Assembly: GCA_947576945.1 (NCBI GenBank)
Contig: CANPTH010000027.1
Span: 1-54,365 of the forward strand
Length of the DNA stretch: 54,365 nt
Reading direction: 5' to 3'
From: an uncultured Lachnospiraceae bacterium
Lineage (GTDB): Bacteria > Bacillota > Clostridia > Lachnospirales > Lachnospiraceae
Position numbers and translations under genes: made by a program. Below the pieces are notes generated by a model. That model worked only from the letters and a program-made list of their open reading frames with translations, was not told the origin of the DNA and did not search any database. Shown here in pieces: positions 9,262 through 17,279 of this stretch. Within the stretch, counting starts at the first letter, position 1. The number at the start of each line of letters is the position of its first letter.

Positions 9262-10539
9262 TCACACCCGGAAAGACGCCGCGATCTCCTGCAGGGAGCG
9301 GCTGCTTCTCTCCATAATTGCCATCTTACGCAGAATCTCCTCAGAGTCTACATTGGTATTCTGCATCGCACCGGCCACATTGCTGACTTCGTCAACAATC
9401 ACACTGTTTAAAGAAGAAACAGTCTGCAGGGAGGCCAGCATCTCTTCGATGGAAGCGCCCATTTCCTCCGCCGAAGCCCCCAGATCCGTTGCAATGCCGT
9501 CGAAGAAAAAGGCGTCCTTCTGGTACTGCTCTGCAGTACTCACCATCGTATCGTAATCGGTCATAACCTCTTCCCGCACAAATTCCAGAAGCTTACCTGA
9601 GCTGTCTTTCAAATCCATAACGGAATCCACCACTTCACCAATCACCTTCTGGATCTTGTCTACCGTAACCTGGGAACTCTCAGCCAGATTCCGAACTTCC
9701 TCAGACACCACCGTAAATCCTCTGCCGGCGTCTCCTGCCCTGGCTGCCTCAATTGCTGCATTCAGCGCAATCAGATTGGTTTTGCCTGCAATATCACCGA
9801 TCTCTTTGGAAAGATTCCTGATAACCTCGATTTTCTCTACTTCTTTCAGTGCCCGTTCCAGCTCTCCGGCCGCATTATGGTAAACCACTGTCGCCTGCTT
9901 CTGGGACTCCACCGTACTCTTATAGAGCTTGTCCGCCCGAATGTTGATATCTCTGGAAGCATCCGCCGATTCGGAAGCCTTGCACGACACATCATCTACC
10001 ACCATGCCTATCTCTCCACTGGCATCACTGATACTCTGCGTCACTTCCGCCGCCTCCCGCACTTTATTATTGAGACCGTCCATTACCTGATCCATCTCAT
10101 CAATCTTATTATTCAGATCTGCCATCTCGCTGTATGCCGCAGATGCTGTATCCGCAATATTCGCCGCCTCTCCGCTGGTGCCGGTGATGGTCTCCCGCAT
10201 CCGCTGTCTGATCGCTCTGGCGGCATGGGTCACTTCCTCCACTTCATCACGAAATCCGTCAGCCACGACGCCCGTCACCCCTGACTGTCCCTGTTCACTG
10301 AAATCCCCGGCCGCAAACTGCTTCAGCTCCGCAATCGGCTCTAAAGCCCTGCCAAGGACTGAAGTCACTGCCAGATCAATGGCCGCCGTCCCTGCGATAC
10401 CGACCAGAAGCCCCGCACCCACAGCGCTGCCTATACCGGCCTTACCGGCCACTACTGCCGCTGCCATTGCACCGATAAAAAGAACGATAAATGCTGCCGC
10501 CGAAACTGTAATGAGCAGCCTGCCTTTGATTGTTTTCAT
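9262..10539 (-). CDS. Methyl-accepting chemotaxis-like protein without extracellular sensor
   Basis: A 425-residue chemoreceptor-type signalling protein. Two hydrophobic segments sit close together (about residues 8-28 and 32-58), so there is almost no periplasmic-side loop. A HAMP-like region follows ([20 protein letters not shown]). The rest is a long helical hairpin with the conserved signalling tip [20 protein letters not shown]. Without a ligand domain it may sense membrane or cytoplasmic state, or serve a non-motility pathway. No che or flagellar genes occur in the window. The start has a good AGGAGG site. Confidence 0.9.
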   Translation of the reverse strand: MKTIKGRLLITVSAAAFIVLFIGAMAAAVVAGKAGIGSAVGAGLLVGIAGTAAIDLAVTSVLGRALEPIAELKQFAAGDFSEQGQSGVTGVVADGFRDEVEEVTHAARAIRQRMRETITGTSGEAANIADTASAAYSEMADLNNKIDEMDQVMDGLNNKVREAAEVTQSISDASGEIGMVVDDVSCKASESADASRDINIRADKLYKSTVESQKQATVVYHNAAGELERALKEVEKIEVIRNLSKEIGDIAGKTNLIALNAAIEAARAGDAGRGFTVVSEEVRNLAESSQVTVDKIQKVIGEVVDSVMDLKDSSGKLLEFVREEVMTDYDTMVSTAEQYQKDAFFFDGIATDLGASAEEMGASIEEMLASLQTVSSLNSVIVDEVSNVAGAMQNTNVDSEEILRKMAIMERSSRSLQEIAASFRV

Positions 10540-10575
10540 TATGTACTCCTCCTGAGGTCATCCTGTTTTGGCAAT

Positions 10576-10604
10576 ATTATACCCGAATTCTTCCTCTGCG
10601 TCCA
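10576..10604 (-). promoter_or_regulatory. Sigma-A promoter of the chemoreceptor gene
   Basis: On the minus strand a perfect -10 TATAAT (10581-10576) follows TGGACG (10604-10599) after a 17-bp spacer. It lies 37 bp before the start codon at 10539. No sigma-D (flagellar) promoter is seen, which fits a receptor outside a classical flagellar regulon. Confidence 0.7.
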
Positions 10605-10729
10605 GTCCGTGATTCACGAAATTCTGTTATTTTAAACATTCCGATACACCTCACGCACACGCCTGTTTCTACAGATATGTACCTGTTTTCCGGTATAAGC
10701 TGCAGCGCACTACTCCCCACAGTTCCACT

Positions 10730-12082
10730 TTATAACCGCCTCAGCCCTTCCTTCTCCTGCTTCCTGTAATAGAGATAGAACCCGACACAGATCACGGCCG
10801 ACAGCAGCGAACCCAGCGGCGCAGCCCAGCCCATCGGATAAAGGGACTCTGAAAACAGCCTGCTGGCCAGCCAGGATCCCGGAATACGTACCAGCACAAT
10901 GGCCGTAATATTGTGAATAAAAGAAACCATGGACTTCTGATCGCCGCAGAAATAGCCGCTGAAACAAAAATGTACCGCTGCAAACACACAATCAAAGGCA
11001 TAAGAACGCAAATATTCACATCCTGCCGACAGCACGGACTCATCCCTCGTAAAAATGCCTACCAGCGTATGCGGCAGTATCTGACTGTACAATGCACAAC
11101 AAAATCCCCAGCCCACTGTGATTGCCAGACTGTAATACAGACTCCTTCTGGCTCTGTCCGCCCGATCCGCCCCCATATTCTGAGCTGTGATGGCAGAGAT
11201 GGCCGACAGAAACGCGGAAGGCACCAGAAACATAAAGCCGATCAGCTTCTCCACAATCCCCACTGCCGCCGAAACAATCAGCCCCCGGCTGTTGGCAATC
11301 ACCGTAATCACGATAAAAGCAACCTGAATCAGGCCATCCTGCATGGCTACCGGCGTCCCCACCTTCAGAATCCTGCCAATCACCTCCCTGTCCATGTGAA
11401 AGTCCTGTCGGCTCACGCAAAAGCCCAGATTCTGCCTGCGTATCACGATAAAAGCAACCGTCACGCTCACCGCCTGTCCACAAACAGTACCCAGAGCCGC
11501 TCCCGCCGCTCCCAGACCACAGGCGCCTATAAACACGAAATCCAGCACAATATTTGTCACACATGCCACTGCTACGAAATACATGGGTTTTCTGGAATCT
11601 CCCGCACCGCGGAAAATACCGCTGATCACATTGTACGCTATGATAAAGGGAACCCCCGCGAAACAAATCAGCAGATAAAGCCTTGTCTGTGCCACTGCCT
11701 CTTCAGGTGTTAACATAACTTTAACAATCGGCACTGTACCCAGCAGCAATGCCGCCGTCATTACAACCGCAAACACAGAAAAAAACAGGACTGACGTTCC
11801 CACCGTCTTCGCCGCTGTCCGTTTGTCTTTTGCACCCACGCACTGTCCGATCCGCACCGTGGTTCCCATAACAAATCCTATAATTATGACTGTCAGCATA
11901 TGCATCACCTGACTGCCGATGGCTACCGCCGTGGTAGTCTCCGACCCGTTGTAGAGTCCTACCACAAACAGATCTGCCATTCCGTAAAAAGTCTGCATAA
12001 AACTGGACAACAGGTAAGGTATGGCAAAAAACACCAGGTTCTTCGCCACGCTTCCCTGTGTCAGGTCGTTCTTCTCATTCAT
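10730..12082 (-). CDS. MATE family efflux transporter
   Basis: A 450-residue multidrug and toxin extrusion family exporter with about twelve hydrophobic helices in two similar halves. It probably expels cationic drugs or metabolites using Na+ or H+. The start was moved to the ATG at 12082 (MNEKNDLTQG), because an upstream ATG at 12094 overlaps the GGAGGT ribosome-binding site. It follows the mscS-type gene by 23 bp and is probably co-transcribed with it. The substrate is unknown. Confidence 0.92.
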   Translation of the reverse strand: MNEKNDLTQGSVAKNLVFFAIPYLLSSFMQTFYGMADLFVVGLYNGSETTTAVAIGSQVMHMLTVIIIGFVMGTTVRIGQCVGAKDKRTAAKTVGTSVLFFSVFAVVMTAALLLGTVPIVKVMLTPEEAVAQTRLYLLICFAGVPFIIAYNVISGIFRGAGDSRKPMYFVAVACVTNIVLDFVFIGACGLGAAGAALGTVCGQAVSVTVAFIVIRRQNLGFCVSRQDFHMDREVIGRILKVGTPVAMQDGLIQVAFIVITVIANSRGLIVSAAVGIVEKLIGFMFLVPSAFLSAISAITAQNMGADRADRARRSLYYSLAITVGWGFCCALYSQILPHTLVGIFTRDESVLSAGCEYLRSYAFDCVFAAVHFCFSGYFCGDQKSMVSFIHNITAIVLVRIPGSWLASRLFSESLYPMGWAAPLGSLLSAVICVGFYLYYRKQEKEGLRRL

Positions 12083-12090
12083 TTTTACCT

Positions 12091-12116
12091 CCATTCCGAA
12101 GCGTTTTATGCTTCGG
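12091..12116. repeat. Small dispersed hairpin (CCGAAGC/GCTTCGG) at the mscS-MATE junction
   Basis: CCGAAGC at 12096-12102 pairs perfectly with GCTTCGG at 12110-12116. It covers the last codons of the mscS-type gene and sits just before the ribosome-binding site of the MATE gene. The arm CCATTCCGAAGCGTT also occurs at 24098, and a diverged form, CCATTCCGAGGCGCG, occurs at 33679. Confidence 0.5.
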
Positions 12117-12912
12117 CGTTCCCTTTCTCTGCCGGTTCATAATTGGAAATCGTCACCGTCTGGTAAGGTATCTCTATACCACACTTACCAAATTCCCTGA
12201 CCAGAGCAACCCGGATATCACTGCATGCCCGGAAACTGTCGTTGAGATTCTGCGTCCATATAATAGTCTTCAATATGACGCCATTCTGCGTATAGCCGCT
12301 GGCGGTAACCGCATTGGTCTCCGTGTTCAGTGTCATTTCATGTTCCGCGCAAATCTGGCGCATGATCCCGATTGCCTTCTCGATATCTGCCCCGTATCCG
12401 ATTTCGATCTCTACGTAGTTGCCGATATTCTCCGTATAATTCGTATTGATGACCACCGCCGAATCCATCACGGAATTGGGTACGATGCAGGTCTCCCCGT
12501 TAAACTGATAGATCAGCGTATGCCGCAGTGTGACATCCTTTACCAGTCCTTCCGCAATCACAGTTCCGCCCTGTATCACCCGAATCTTCTCATCCACGTT
12601 ATAAGGCTTCGACACAGACAGGGAAATACCGCTGATCACATTTCCCAGCGCCTGCTGTGCCGCAAAGGTGGCTATCGCCAGAATCAGGGAACCGCTCTGC
12701 AGCAGCACCTTACTGATATCCTTCGTTACCTCGAACTGCTGTGCCAGACTATAAAACGCAATTACATCAATGATCACATTGACGGCGCTCTTTGTAAAGC
12801 GCAGATGAACTGCTTTCGTCTTCTGCGCCAGATACTTGAAGATCAGACTGACCAGGTAATTCGAGATCAGGATGATGACGACAAAAATACCTGCCTTAGA
12901 TAATAAACTCAT
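12106..12912 (-). CDS. MscS-type mechanosensitive ion channel
   Basis: A 268-residue small-conductance mechanosensitive channel protein that releases osmolytes under hypo-osmotic shock. Two or three membrane helices lie in the first about 100 residues. The pore-lining segment is Ala/Gly-rich (LILAIATFAAQQALGNVISG). The cytoplasmic beta domain (VKDVTLRHTLIY, CIVPNS) and the alpha/beta vestibule follow. The N terminus is shorter than that of E. coli MscS. It precedes the MATE gene by 23 bp on the same strand. Confidence 0.92.
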   Translation of the reverse strand: MSLLSKAGIFVVIILISNYLVSLIFKYLAQKTKAVHLRFTKSAVNVIIDVIAFYSLAQQFEVTKDISKVLLQSGSLILAIATFAAQQALGNVISGISLSVSKPYNVDEKIRVIQGGTVIAEGLVKDVTLRHTLIYQFNGETCIVPNSVMDSAVVINTNYTENIGNYVEIEIGYGADIEKAIGIMRQICAEHEMTLNTETNAVTASGYTQNGVILKTIIWTQNLNDSFRACSDIRVALVREFGKCGIEIPYQTVTISNYEPAEKGNAEA

Positions 12913-13050
12913 TTCGCATTCCCCCGTTGCTAAGATTCCGCTAAGATTTTACACATATATAAAATAACACAAAAAAAGAAAAATGTACAGAAATCGAATC
13001 TGACAATCCTCGTCAATAGAAGGAATGGAATGAATAAATAAGGAAATTGA

Positions 13051-13079
13051 TTGCGAAGCAGCGCGCAATGTGTGATAAT
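13051..13079 (+). promoter_or_regulatory. Predicted sigma-A promoter for the xpaC-telA pair
   Basis: TTGCGA (13051-13056) and GATAAT (13074-13079) are separated by 17 bp, about 90 bp before the xpaC start. The region 12913-13050 otherwise shows only AT-rich sequence upstream of the divergent mscS gene. Confidence 0.6.
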
Positions 13080-13104
13080 AGAGTTTAAAGGTTTTCTATA
13101 TACA

Positions 13105-13132
13105 TATAGTAAACGACATTAGATATTTCGTT
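13105..13132 (+). repeat. Partial copy of a palindromic MITE-like end in the xpaC leader
   Basis: TATAGTAAACGACATTAG followed by ATATTTCGTT closely resembles the terminal arms of the palindromic element at 53813-53915. AACGA and TCGTT can pair here as a short hairpin. It lies between the predicted promoter and the xpaC start. Confidence 0.55.
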
Positions 13133-13168
13133 AATTATAACACTTTCAAACACGATGAGGTTTTATTT

Positions 13169-14662
13169 ATGAAGGATAATCAGAGCGAACACAACATGGG
13201 GGAACAGATTATGGATGCTCTGTCGGACGCCTTACAGGGCGGAGACTACAGCACTCTGAACCGGCTGGTCTCCCAGAGTGTCGTCAACGCTTTAAATGAA
13301 GTCGGAAAGCACATTTCTTTTGTGGATTACAGAGAGTCGCAGGATACGACACAGAGCCAGTCGCAGCAGAACAAAGAGAAAGCTCACAGACAGGCTCAGG
13401 AACAAACACGGCAGGCCGGAGAACCGGTTCACAGACAGGCCGGCAGACAGGCAGAAGGGACGCCGGAGCAGCCCCGCTGGCAGGCAACGCCACAGACACG
13501 ACAGCCGAAAGAGAAAACGCACCAGCTGACCCGGGAGCAAATACGCCAGCAGGAGAAAGCACGACGACAGGAGCAGGCCAGACAGCAGGCCAGGCAGATG
13601 TACCGCTCTGACGGTCCTTACGAGAATATGCCGCAGGGATCCGCATGGCAGACTGTCCCCGGTGTTCCCGCACAGGCAGATACCTCTGCTCTCCTCCCCT
13701 TCCAGTTCAGGAAGGTCGGAAACGTATCCAGCGTCCTCTATCAGGTCTTCGGCGGAATCGGCCTGGGTATCACTCTTCTGGCTACCTTTCTTCATCTCAC
13801 CGTCATAATGACGGAAGGTGTGGCGAGCATATCGGGCTGGATCCTCAACCTGTTCTTTCTCGCATTATTCGCAGGTATGATCCGACTGGGTATCGGGCAG
13901 CGCAGACGCCTTAAGCTGGCACAGCGGTATGCCGGACTGTGCGGCCGCAACCTGTACGGTGAGATTGAACATCTGGCCAGAAGCACCGGACGGAAAGCGC
14001 GCCGTGTAATCAGAGACCTGCAGAAAATGATGAAGCTGGGTATGTTTCCCGAAGGCCATCTGGACGAGAAGAAAACCTGTTTCATGTTAAGCGACAATAT
14101 CTACAGACAATATCTGGAGACGGAGAACAACTGCCGGCTTCTGAAAGAAGAAAACCACAGGAATACGCACAATATAACGGAAACATGCGCCGGACAGGCC
14201 TCCGTTCCGTCGGAACAGGAAACGGAACTTAACGCCATGGTCGCGGAAGGTATGGAATGTATCCGCAAGCTTCATCTCCTGAACGACAGAATTCCCGGAG
14301 AAGTAATCTCTGCCAAGCTTTACCGGATGGAAAATCTGTTGAAAGATCTTTTTGGCAGTGTAAGGGAACATCCCGATCAGATGCACCGGATGCATAAGCT
14401 GATGAACTATTATCTGCCCACTACCTTAAAACTGGTGGAAGCTTATGAGGGATTCGACCGGATCAGTACACCCGGGGACGACATCATTGCCGCCAAGGCA
14501 GAGATTGAGAATACACTGGACACCATTAACCAGGCCTTCACCGAGCTTTTGAACAACCTCTTCCAGGACGCAGTGCTGGATGCTACCACCGATGCTCAGG
14601 TGTTAAAGACCATGCTGGCAAGAGAAGGCCTGATGAGCGAAATGGACTTCTCCACTAAATAA
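13169..14662 (+). CDS. XpaC-like protein (5-bromo-4-chloroindolyl phosphate hydrolysis family)
   Basis: A 497-residue protein of the XpaC family, which is regularly paired with TelA as here. Residues about 1-50 are a helical N-terminal segment. Residues about 53-160 form a low-complexity linker rich in Gln, Arg and Ala. Two membrane helices lie near 190-240. The remaining cytosolic part is a long helical domain. Despite the family name, enzymatic activity is not established; the group is linked to envelope or tellurite-type stress. The start ATG follows GATGAGG. The telA-like gene follows 85 bp downstream. Confidence 0.82.
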   Translation: MKDNQSEHNMGEQIMDALSDALQGGDYSTLNRLVSQSVVNALNEVGKHISFVDYRESQDTTQSQSQQNKEKAHRQAQEQTRQAGEPVHRQAGRQAEGTPEQPRWQATPQTRQPKEKTHQLTREQIRQQEKARRQEQARQQARQMYRSDGPYENMPQGSAWQTVPGVPAQADTSALLPFQFRKVGNVSSVLYQVFGGIGLGITLLATFLHLTVIMTEGVASISGWILNLFFLALFAGMIRLGIGQRRRLKLAQRYAGLCGRNLYGEIEHLARSTGRKARRVIRDLQKMMKLGMFPEGHLDEKKTCFMLSDNIYRQYLETENNCRLLKEENHRNTHNITETCAGQASVPSEQETELNAMVAEGMECIRKLHLLNDRIPGEVISAKLYRMENLLKDLFGSVREHPDQMHRMHKLMNYYLPTTLKLVEAYEGFDRISTPGDDIIAAKAEIENTLDTINQAFTELLNNLFQDAVLDATTDAQVLKTMLAREGLMSEMDFSTK

Positions 14663-14747
14663 ATGCCAAAACCCGGCAGCACGGCTTTTTCCATTATCCG
14701 CCGGAATGATACAACCATACTACCTTTACAGAATGGAGGATTTTAAA

Positions 14748-15911
14748 ATGAGCAGTAATCTGGATGAAATGTTAAAAGAGGCGCCCTCTCTGACCCTGTC
14801 TCCTTTCGCACAGCCGGAGATTGTGGAAAAAAACACCACGCTCGCCGTGACAGAGGAAGAACCCAGGGTTCCCGAAGTAATACTGACACCGGAGGAGCAG
14901 AAGATGGTGGACGACTTCGCCGCCCAGATCGATATCACCGATACCCAGCTGGTAATGCAGTACGGCGCAGGCAGCCAGAAAAAGATTGCGGATTTCTCGG
15001 AAAGCGCCTTAAATAACGTGCGGACCAAGGATATGGGCGAAATCGGCCAGATGCTTGCGGACGTGGTTACGGAACTGAAAGACTTCGGTGAGGAAGAGGA
15101 AAAGGGACTTCTCGGATTTTTCAGGAAGAGCAGCAACAAGCTGGAAAGCATGAAGATTAAATATGATAAGGCGGAGGCCAACATCAACAGAATCTGCAAA
15201 GTTATGGAAGATCATCAGGTAACGCTGCTCAAAGACGCCGCTATGCTGGACAAGATGTACGAACTGAATCTGAATTATTTCAAAGAGCTTTCCATGTATA
15301 TTCTGGCGGGCAAGCAGAAACTGCACCAGGCCAGAACCGTAGAACTTGCGGCTCTTTTAAAGAAGGCGGAACAAAGCTCTCTTCCGGAAGATACACAGGC
15401 CGCCAACGATTACGCTGCCATGTGTGAACGTTTCGAGAAGAAAATCTATGATCTGGAGCTGACCAGGACGATCTCCATGCAGATGGCTCCCCAGATCCGG
15501 CTGATTCAGAGCAATGATACCGCCATGTCAGAGAAAATCCAATCCACGCTTGTGAATACCATCCCCCTCTGGAAGAGTCAGATGGTGATTGCAATCGGCC
15601 TGAACCATTCCAGCGAAGCTGCAAGAGCCCAGAAGGAAGTAACGGATATGACCAACGCTCTCTTAAAGAAAAACGCTGAGGCGCTTAAAACCGCCACCAT
15701 TGAGACAGCCAGAGAAAGCGAACGGGGCATTGTGGATATTGAGACACTCACCGCCACCAACCAGACTCTGATCAGTACCCTGGACGAAGTCATGAAGATT
15801 CAGGAGGAGGGACGCACCAAACGCCGCAGCGCAGAAACCGAGCTTATCCGCATCGAAGATGAAATGCGCCAGAAGCTTTTGGCCGTCAGCCGCTCTTCCC
15901 GCATTTCTTAA
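14748..15911 (+). CDS. Toxic anion resistance protein, TelA/KlaA family
   Basis: A 387-residue soluble, mostly helical protein of the TelA family. Members are associated with resistance to tellurite and to cell-envelope or lantibiotic stress, but the mechanism is not known. The family's long coiled-coil core is visible (for example GLLGFFRKSSNKLESMKIKY near residues 117-136 and the KKNAEALKTATIETARESER stretch). The ATG at 14748 was chosen because a GGAGG site lies just before it; the longer frame starting at 14706 has no such site. It follows xpaC and probably shares its transcript. Confidence 0.88.
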   Translation: MSSNLDEMLKEAPSLTLSPFAQPEIVEKNTTLAVTEEEPRVPEVILTPEEQKMVDDFAAQIDITDTQLVMQYGAGSQKKIADFSESALNNVRTKDMGEIGQMLADVVTELKDFGEEEEKGLLGFFRKSSNKLESMKIKYDKAEANINRICKVMEDHQVTLLKDAAMLDKMYELNLNYFKELSMYILAGKQKLHQARTVELAALLKKAEQSSLPEDTQAANDYAAMCERFEKKIYDLELTRTISMQMAPQIRLIQSNDTAMSEKIQSTLVNTIPLWKSQMVIAIGLNHSSEAARAQKEVTDMTNALLKKNAEALKTATIETARESERGIVDIETLTATNQTLISTLDEVMKIQEEGRTKRRSAETELIRIEDEMRQKLLAVSRSSRIS

Positions 15912-15929
15912 CATGCTGGCCGGCATATA

Positions 15930-15963
15930 CCTGCCGTCGGGCGGGCCGCATGGCCATCCATGC
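15930..15963. repeat. Dispersed GC-rich repeat, copy B
   Basis: Positions 15930-15952 are the exact reverse complement of 2120-2142. The neighbouring GCATGG-CCAT-CCATGC (15948-15963) is a perfect hairpin. It lies 3' of the telA-like gene and may act on the end of its transcript. Confidence 0.7.
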
Positions 15964-15966
15964 TGT

Positions 15967-16084
15967 GAAAGTCGAAGACTTTCATAATAAATATCAGAAT
16001 ATCAGCTGTCAGCTTCTGAAAGCTGATACTGCCTGGACAGTCACTTTACTGTTCAGGCAGTAAAATGACCATCCAGGCATTTTA
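15967..16084 (+). promoter_or_regulatory. Cluster of four hairpins ahead of the CPBP protease gene
   Basis: Four stems follow each other. GAAAGTC/GACTTTC is at 15967-15983. TCAGCTT/AAGCTGA is at 16009-16026. A strong 14-bp stem with one mismatch (TACTGCCTG...CAGGCAGTA) is at 16027-16062. TAAAATG/CATTTTA is at 16061-16084. The last two overlap by 2 nt. Any of them could end the telA transcript, though none has a clean T run, or they could structure the leader of the next gene. Confidence 0.55.
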
Positions 16085-16123
16085 TTCCTCTGCACCGCCG
16101 ATCAACGATATTATAGGTGAAAA

Positions 16124-16144
16124 AGGAGGCGTAAATGTAAAATG
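16124..16144 (+). promoter_or_regulatory. Ribosome-binding site facing an ATG-TAA start-stop before the CPBP gene
   Basis: AGGAGG lies at 16124-16129. At the ideal 5-nt spacing stands ATG (16135-16137), immediately followed by TAA (16138-16140). The real start ATG at 16142 is 12 nt from AGGAGG. A ribosome initiating at the better-placed ATG would stop after one codon, which could reduce or regulate translation of the protease. Confidence 0.6.
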
Positions 16145-17200
16145 ACAAAAAACAATGACACAATTGAAATCATCCATCCGGCAGAAACTGCAGACTCCAA
16201 AAAGCAGATTCTGCTCTTTCTTCTTGTTGCCTATGGGGTAACCTACGCAATGGGACTTCTGACCTGGTATGCCGGTGTCATATCCGCGGATGCCAGTCCT
16301 TTTCCCAATGCCCAAATGTTCTATCCGGCCGCCGGTGTGATGCTGGCTTATCTGGTAACCCGCCGGAACGATAATTTTCTGCCAAAATGGTTCTTCCTTT
16401 GTTTCCTGTTGGTAACCGCCGTCATGCTTCTCTGTGCTGTGTTCTCCGTATTCCTGCCCGGTCAGCAGCTTACCATGAATGGACTGACTATGTCCATATG
16501 GTCAGTCACAAGCCAGTATATTATCATCGGCGGCTCAATTCTCTGCTGGATCACACTGCTGCTCTCCGGTAAGAAAAGACGGGCAGTTTATGGACTTGGC
16601 TGGAAGCAGTGGAAAGCTTCTCTTCTATGTATCCTTGTCTTCCTGGTCCTCTACTTTGGCCGGGCCGCCATCTTCTATATCGCAGAAGGGCAGACAGACA
16701 TAATCCTGAACATTCTGCAAAATCCGTCTACCTGGCTTTATCTGTTCACAATACCGCTGAACCTTTTGCTTTCTTTCGCTCCCTTTTTCGGTGAGGAATA
16801 CGGATGGCGGTATTACCTGCAGCCAATCCTTCAGAAACGGTTTGGCCTGCGAAAAGGTGTTGTGATCCTTGGAGCAGCCTGGGGATTCTGGCACATCTTT
16901 CTGGACTTCTTCTACTACACCACACCGGACAGGGGACTGATCATGACGCTGTCACAGATTATTACCTGTGTAACCCTCGGCATCTTCTTCGCCTGGGCCT
17001 ACATGAAGACCAACAATATCTGGGTACCTGTGATCCTGCACTTCCTCAATAACAATCTGGCGTTGGTGGTCGCCAATGAATATTCGGCGGATATCCTGCA
17101 AAATCAGGCAGTAACCTGGTCTATGCTCCCTTCCTCGCTGATTGTAAACGGGATTTTGTTCGGACTGTTCCTGTTGGCAAAGGAATTCAGGAAATCATAA
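16142..17200 (+). CDS. CPBP family intramembrane glutamic endopeptidase
   Basis: A 352-residue multi-pass membrane protease of the CPBP (CAAX protease and bacteriocin-processing, Abi) family. The signature residues are present: E218, E219 and R223 in GEEYGWRYYL, H251 in FWHIFLDFF and H300 in ILHFLNNN. Eight to nine hydrophobic helices are visible. Bacterial members process peptides or lipoproteins or give self-immunity to bacteriocins. No bacteriocin gene is evident here. The only reading frame start consistent with the family is the ATG at 16142, preceded by the odd ATG-TAA element. It is convergent with the SEDS gene. Confidence 0.88.
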   Translation: MTKNNDTIEIIHPAETADSKKQILLFLLVAYGVTYAMGLLTWYAGVISADASPFPNAQMFYPAAGVMLAYLVTRRNDNFLPKWFFLCFLLVTAVMLLCAVFSVFLPGQQLTMNGLTMSIWSVTSQYIIIGGSILCWITLLLSGKKRRAVYGLGWKQWKASLLCILVFLVLYFGRAAIFYIAEGQTDIILNILQNPSTWLYLFTIPLNLLLSFAPFFGEEYGWRYYLQPILQKRFGLRKGVVILGAAWGFWHIFLDFFYYTTPDRGLIMTLSQIITCVTLGIFFAWAYMKTNNIWVPVILHFLNNNLALVVANEYSADILQNQAVTWSMLPSSLIVNGILFGLFLLAKEFRKS

Positions 17201-17209
17201 GTCATAAGA

Positions 17210-17251
17210 GATCGGCATTCCCACGACCTGCTGTCTTCGGAAATGCCGATC
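17210..17251. terminator. Stem-loop between convergent CPBP and SEDS genes
   Basis: GATCGGCATT pairs with AATGCCGATC across a 22-nt loop region, with further pairing possible. It lies between two convergent genes and so could end both transcripts, though it lacks a clear T run on either side. Confidence 0.5.
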
Positions 17252-17279
17252 CTCCATGGAACCACGTTCCCAGTCTTCG

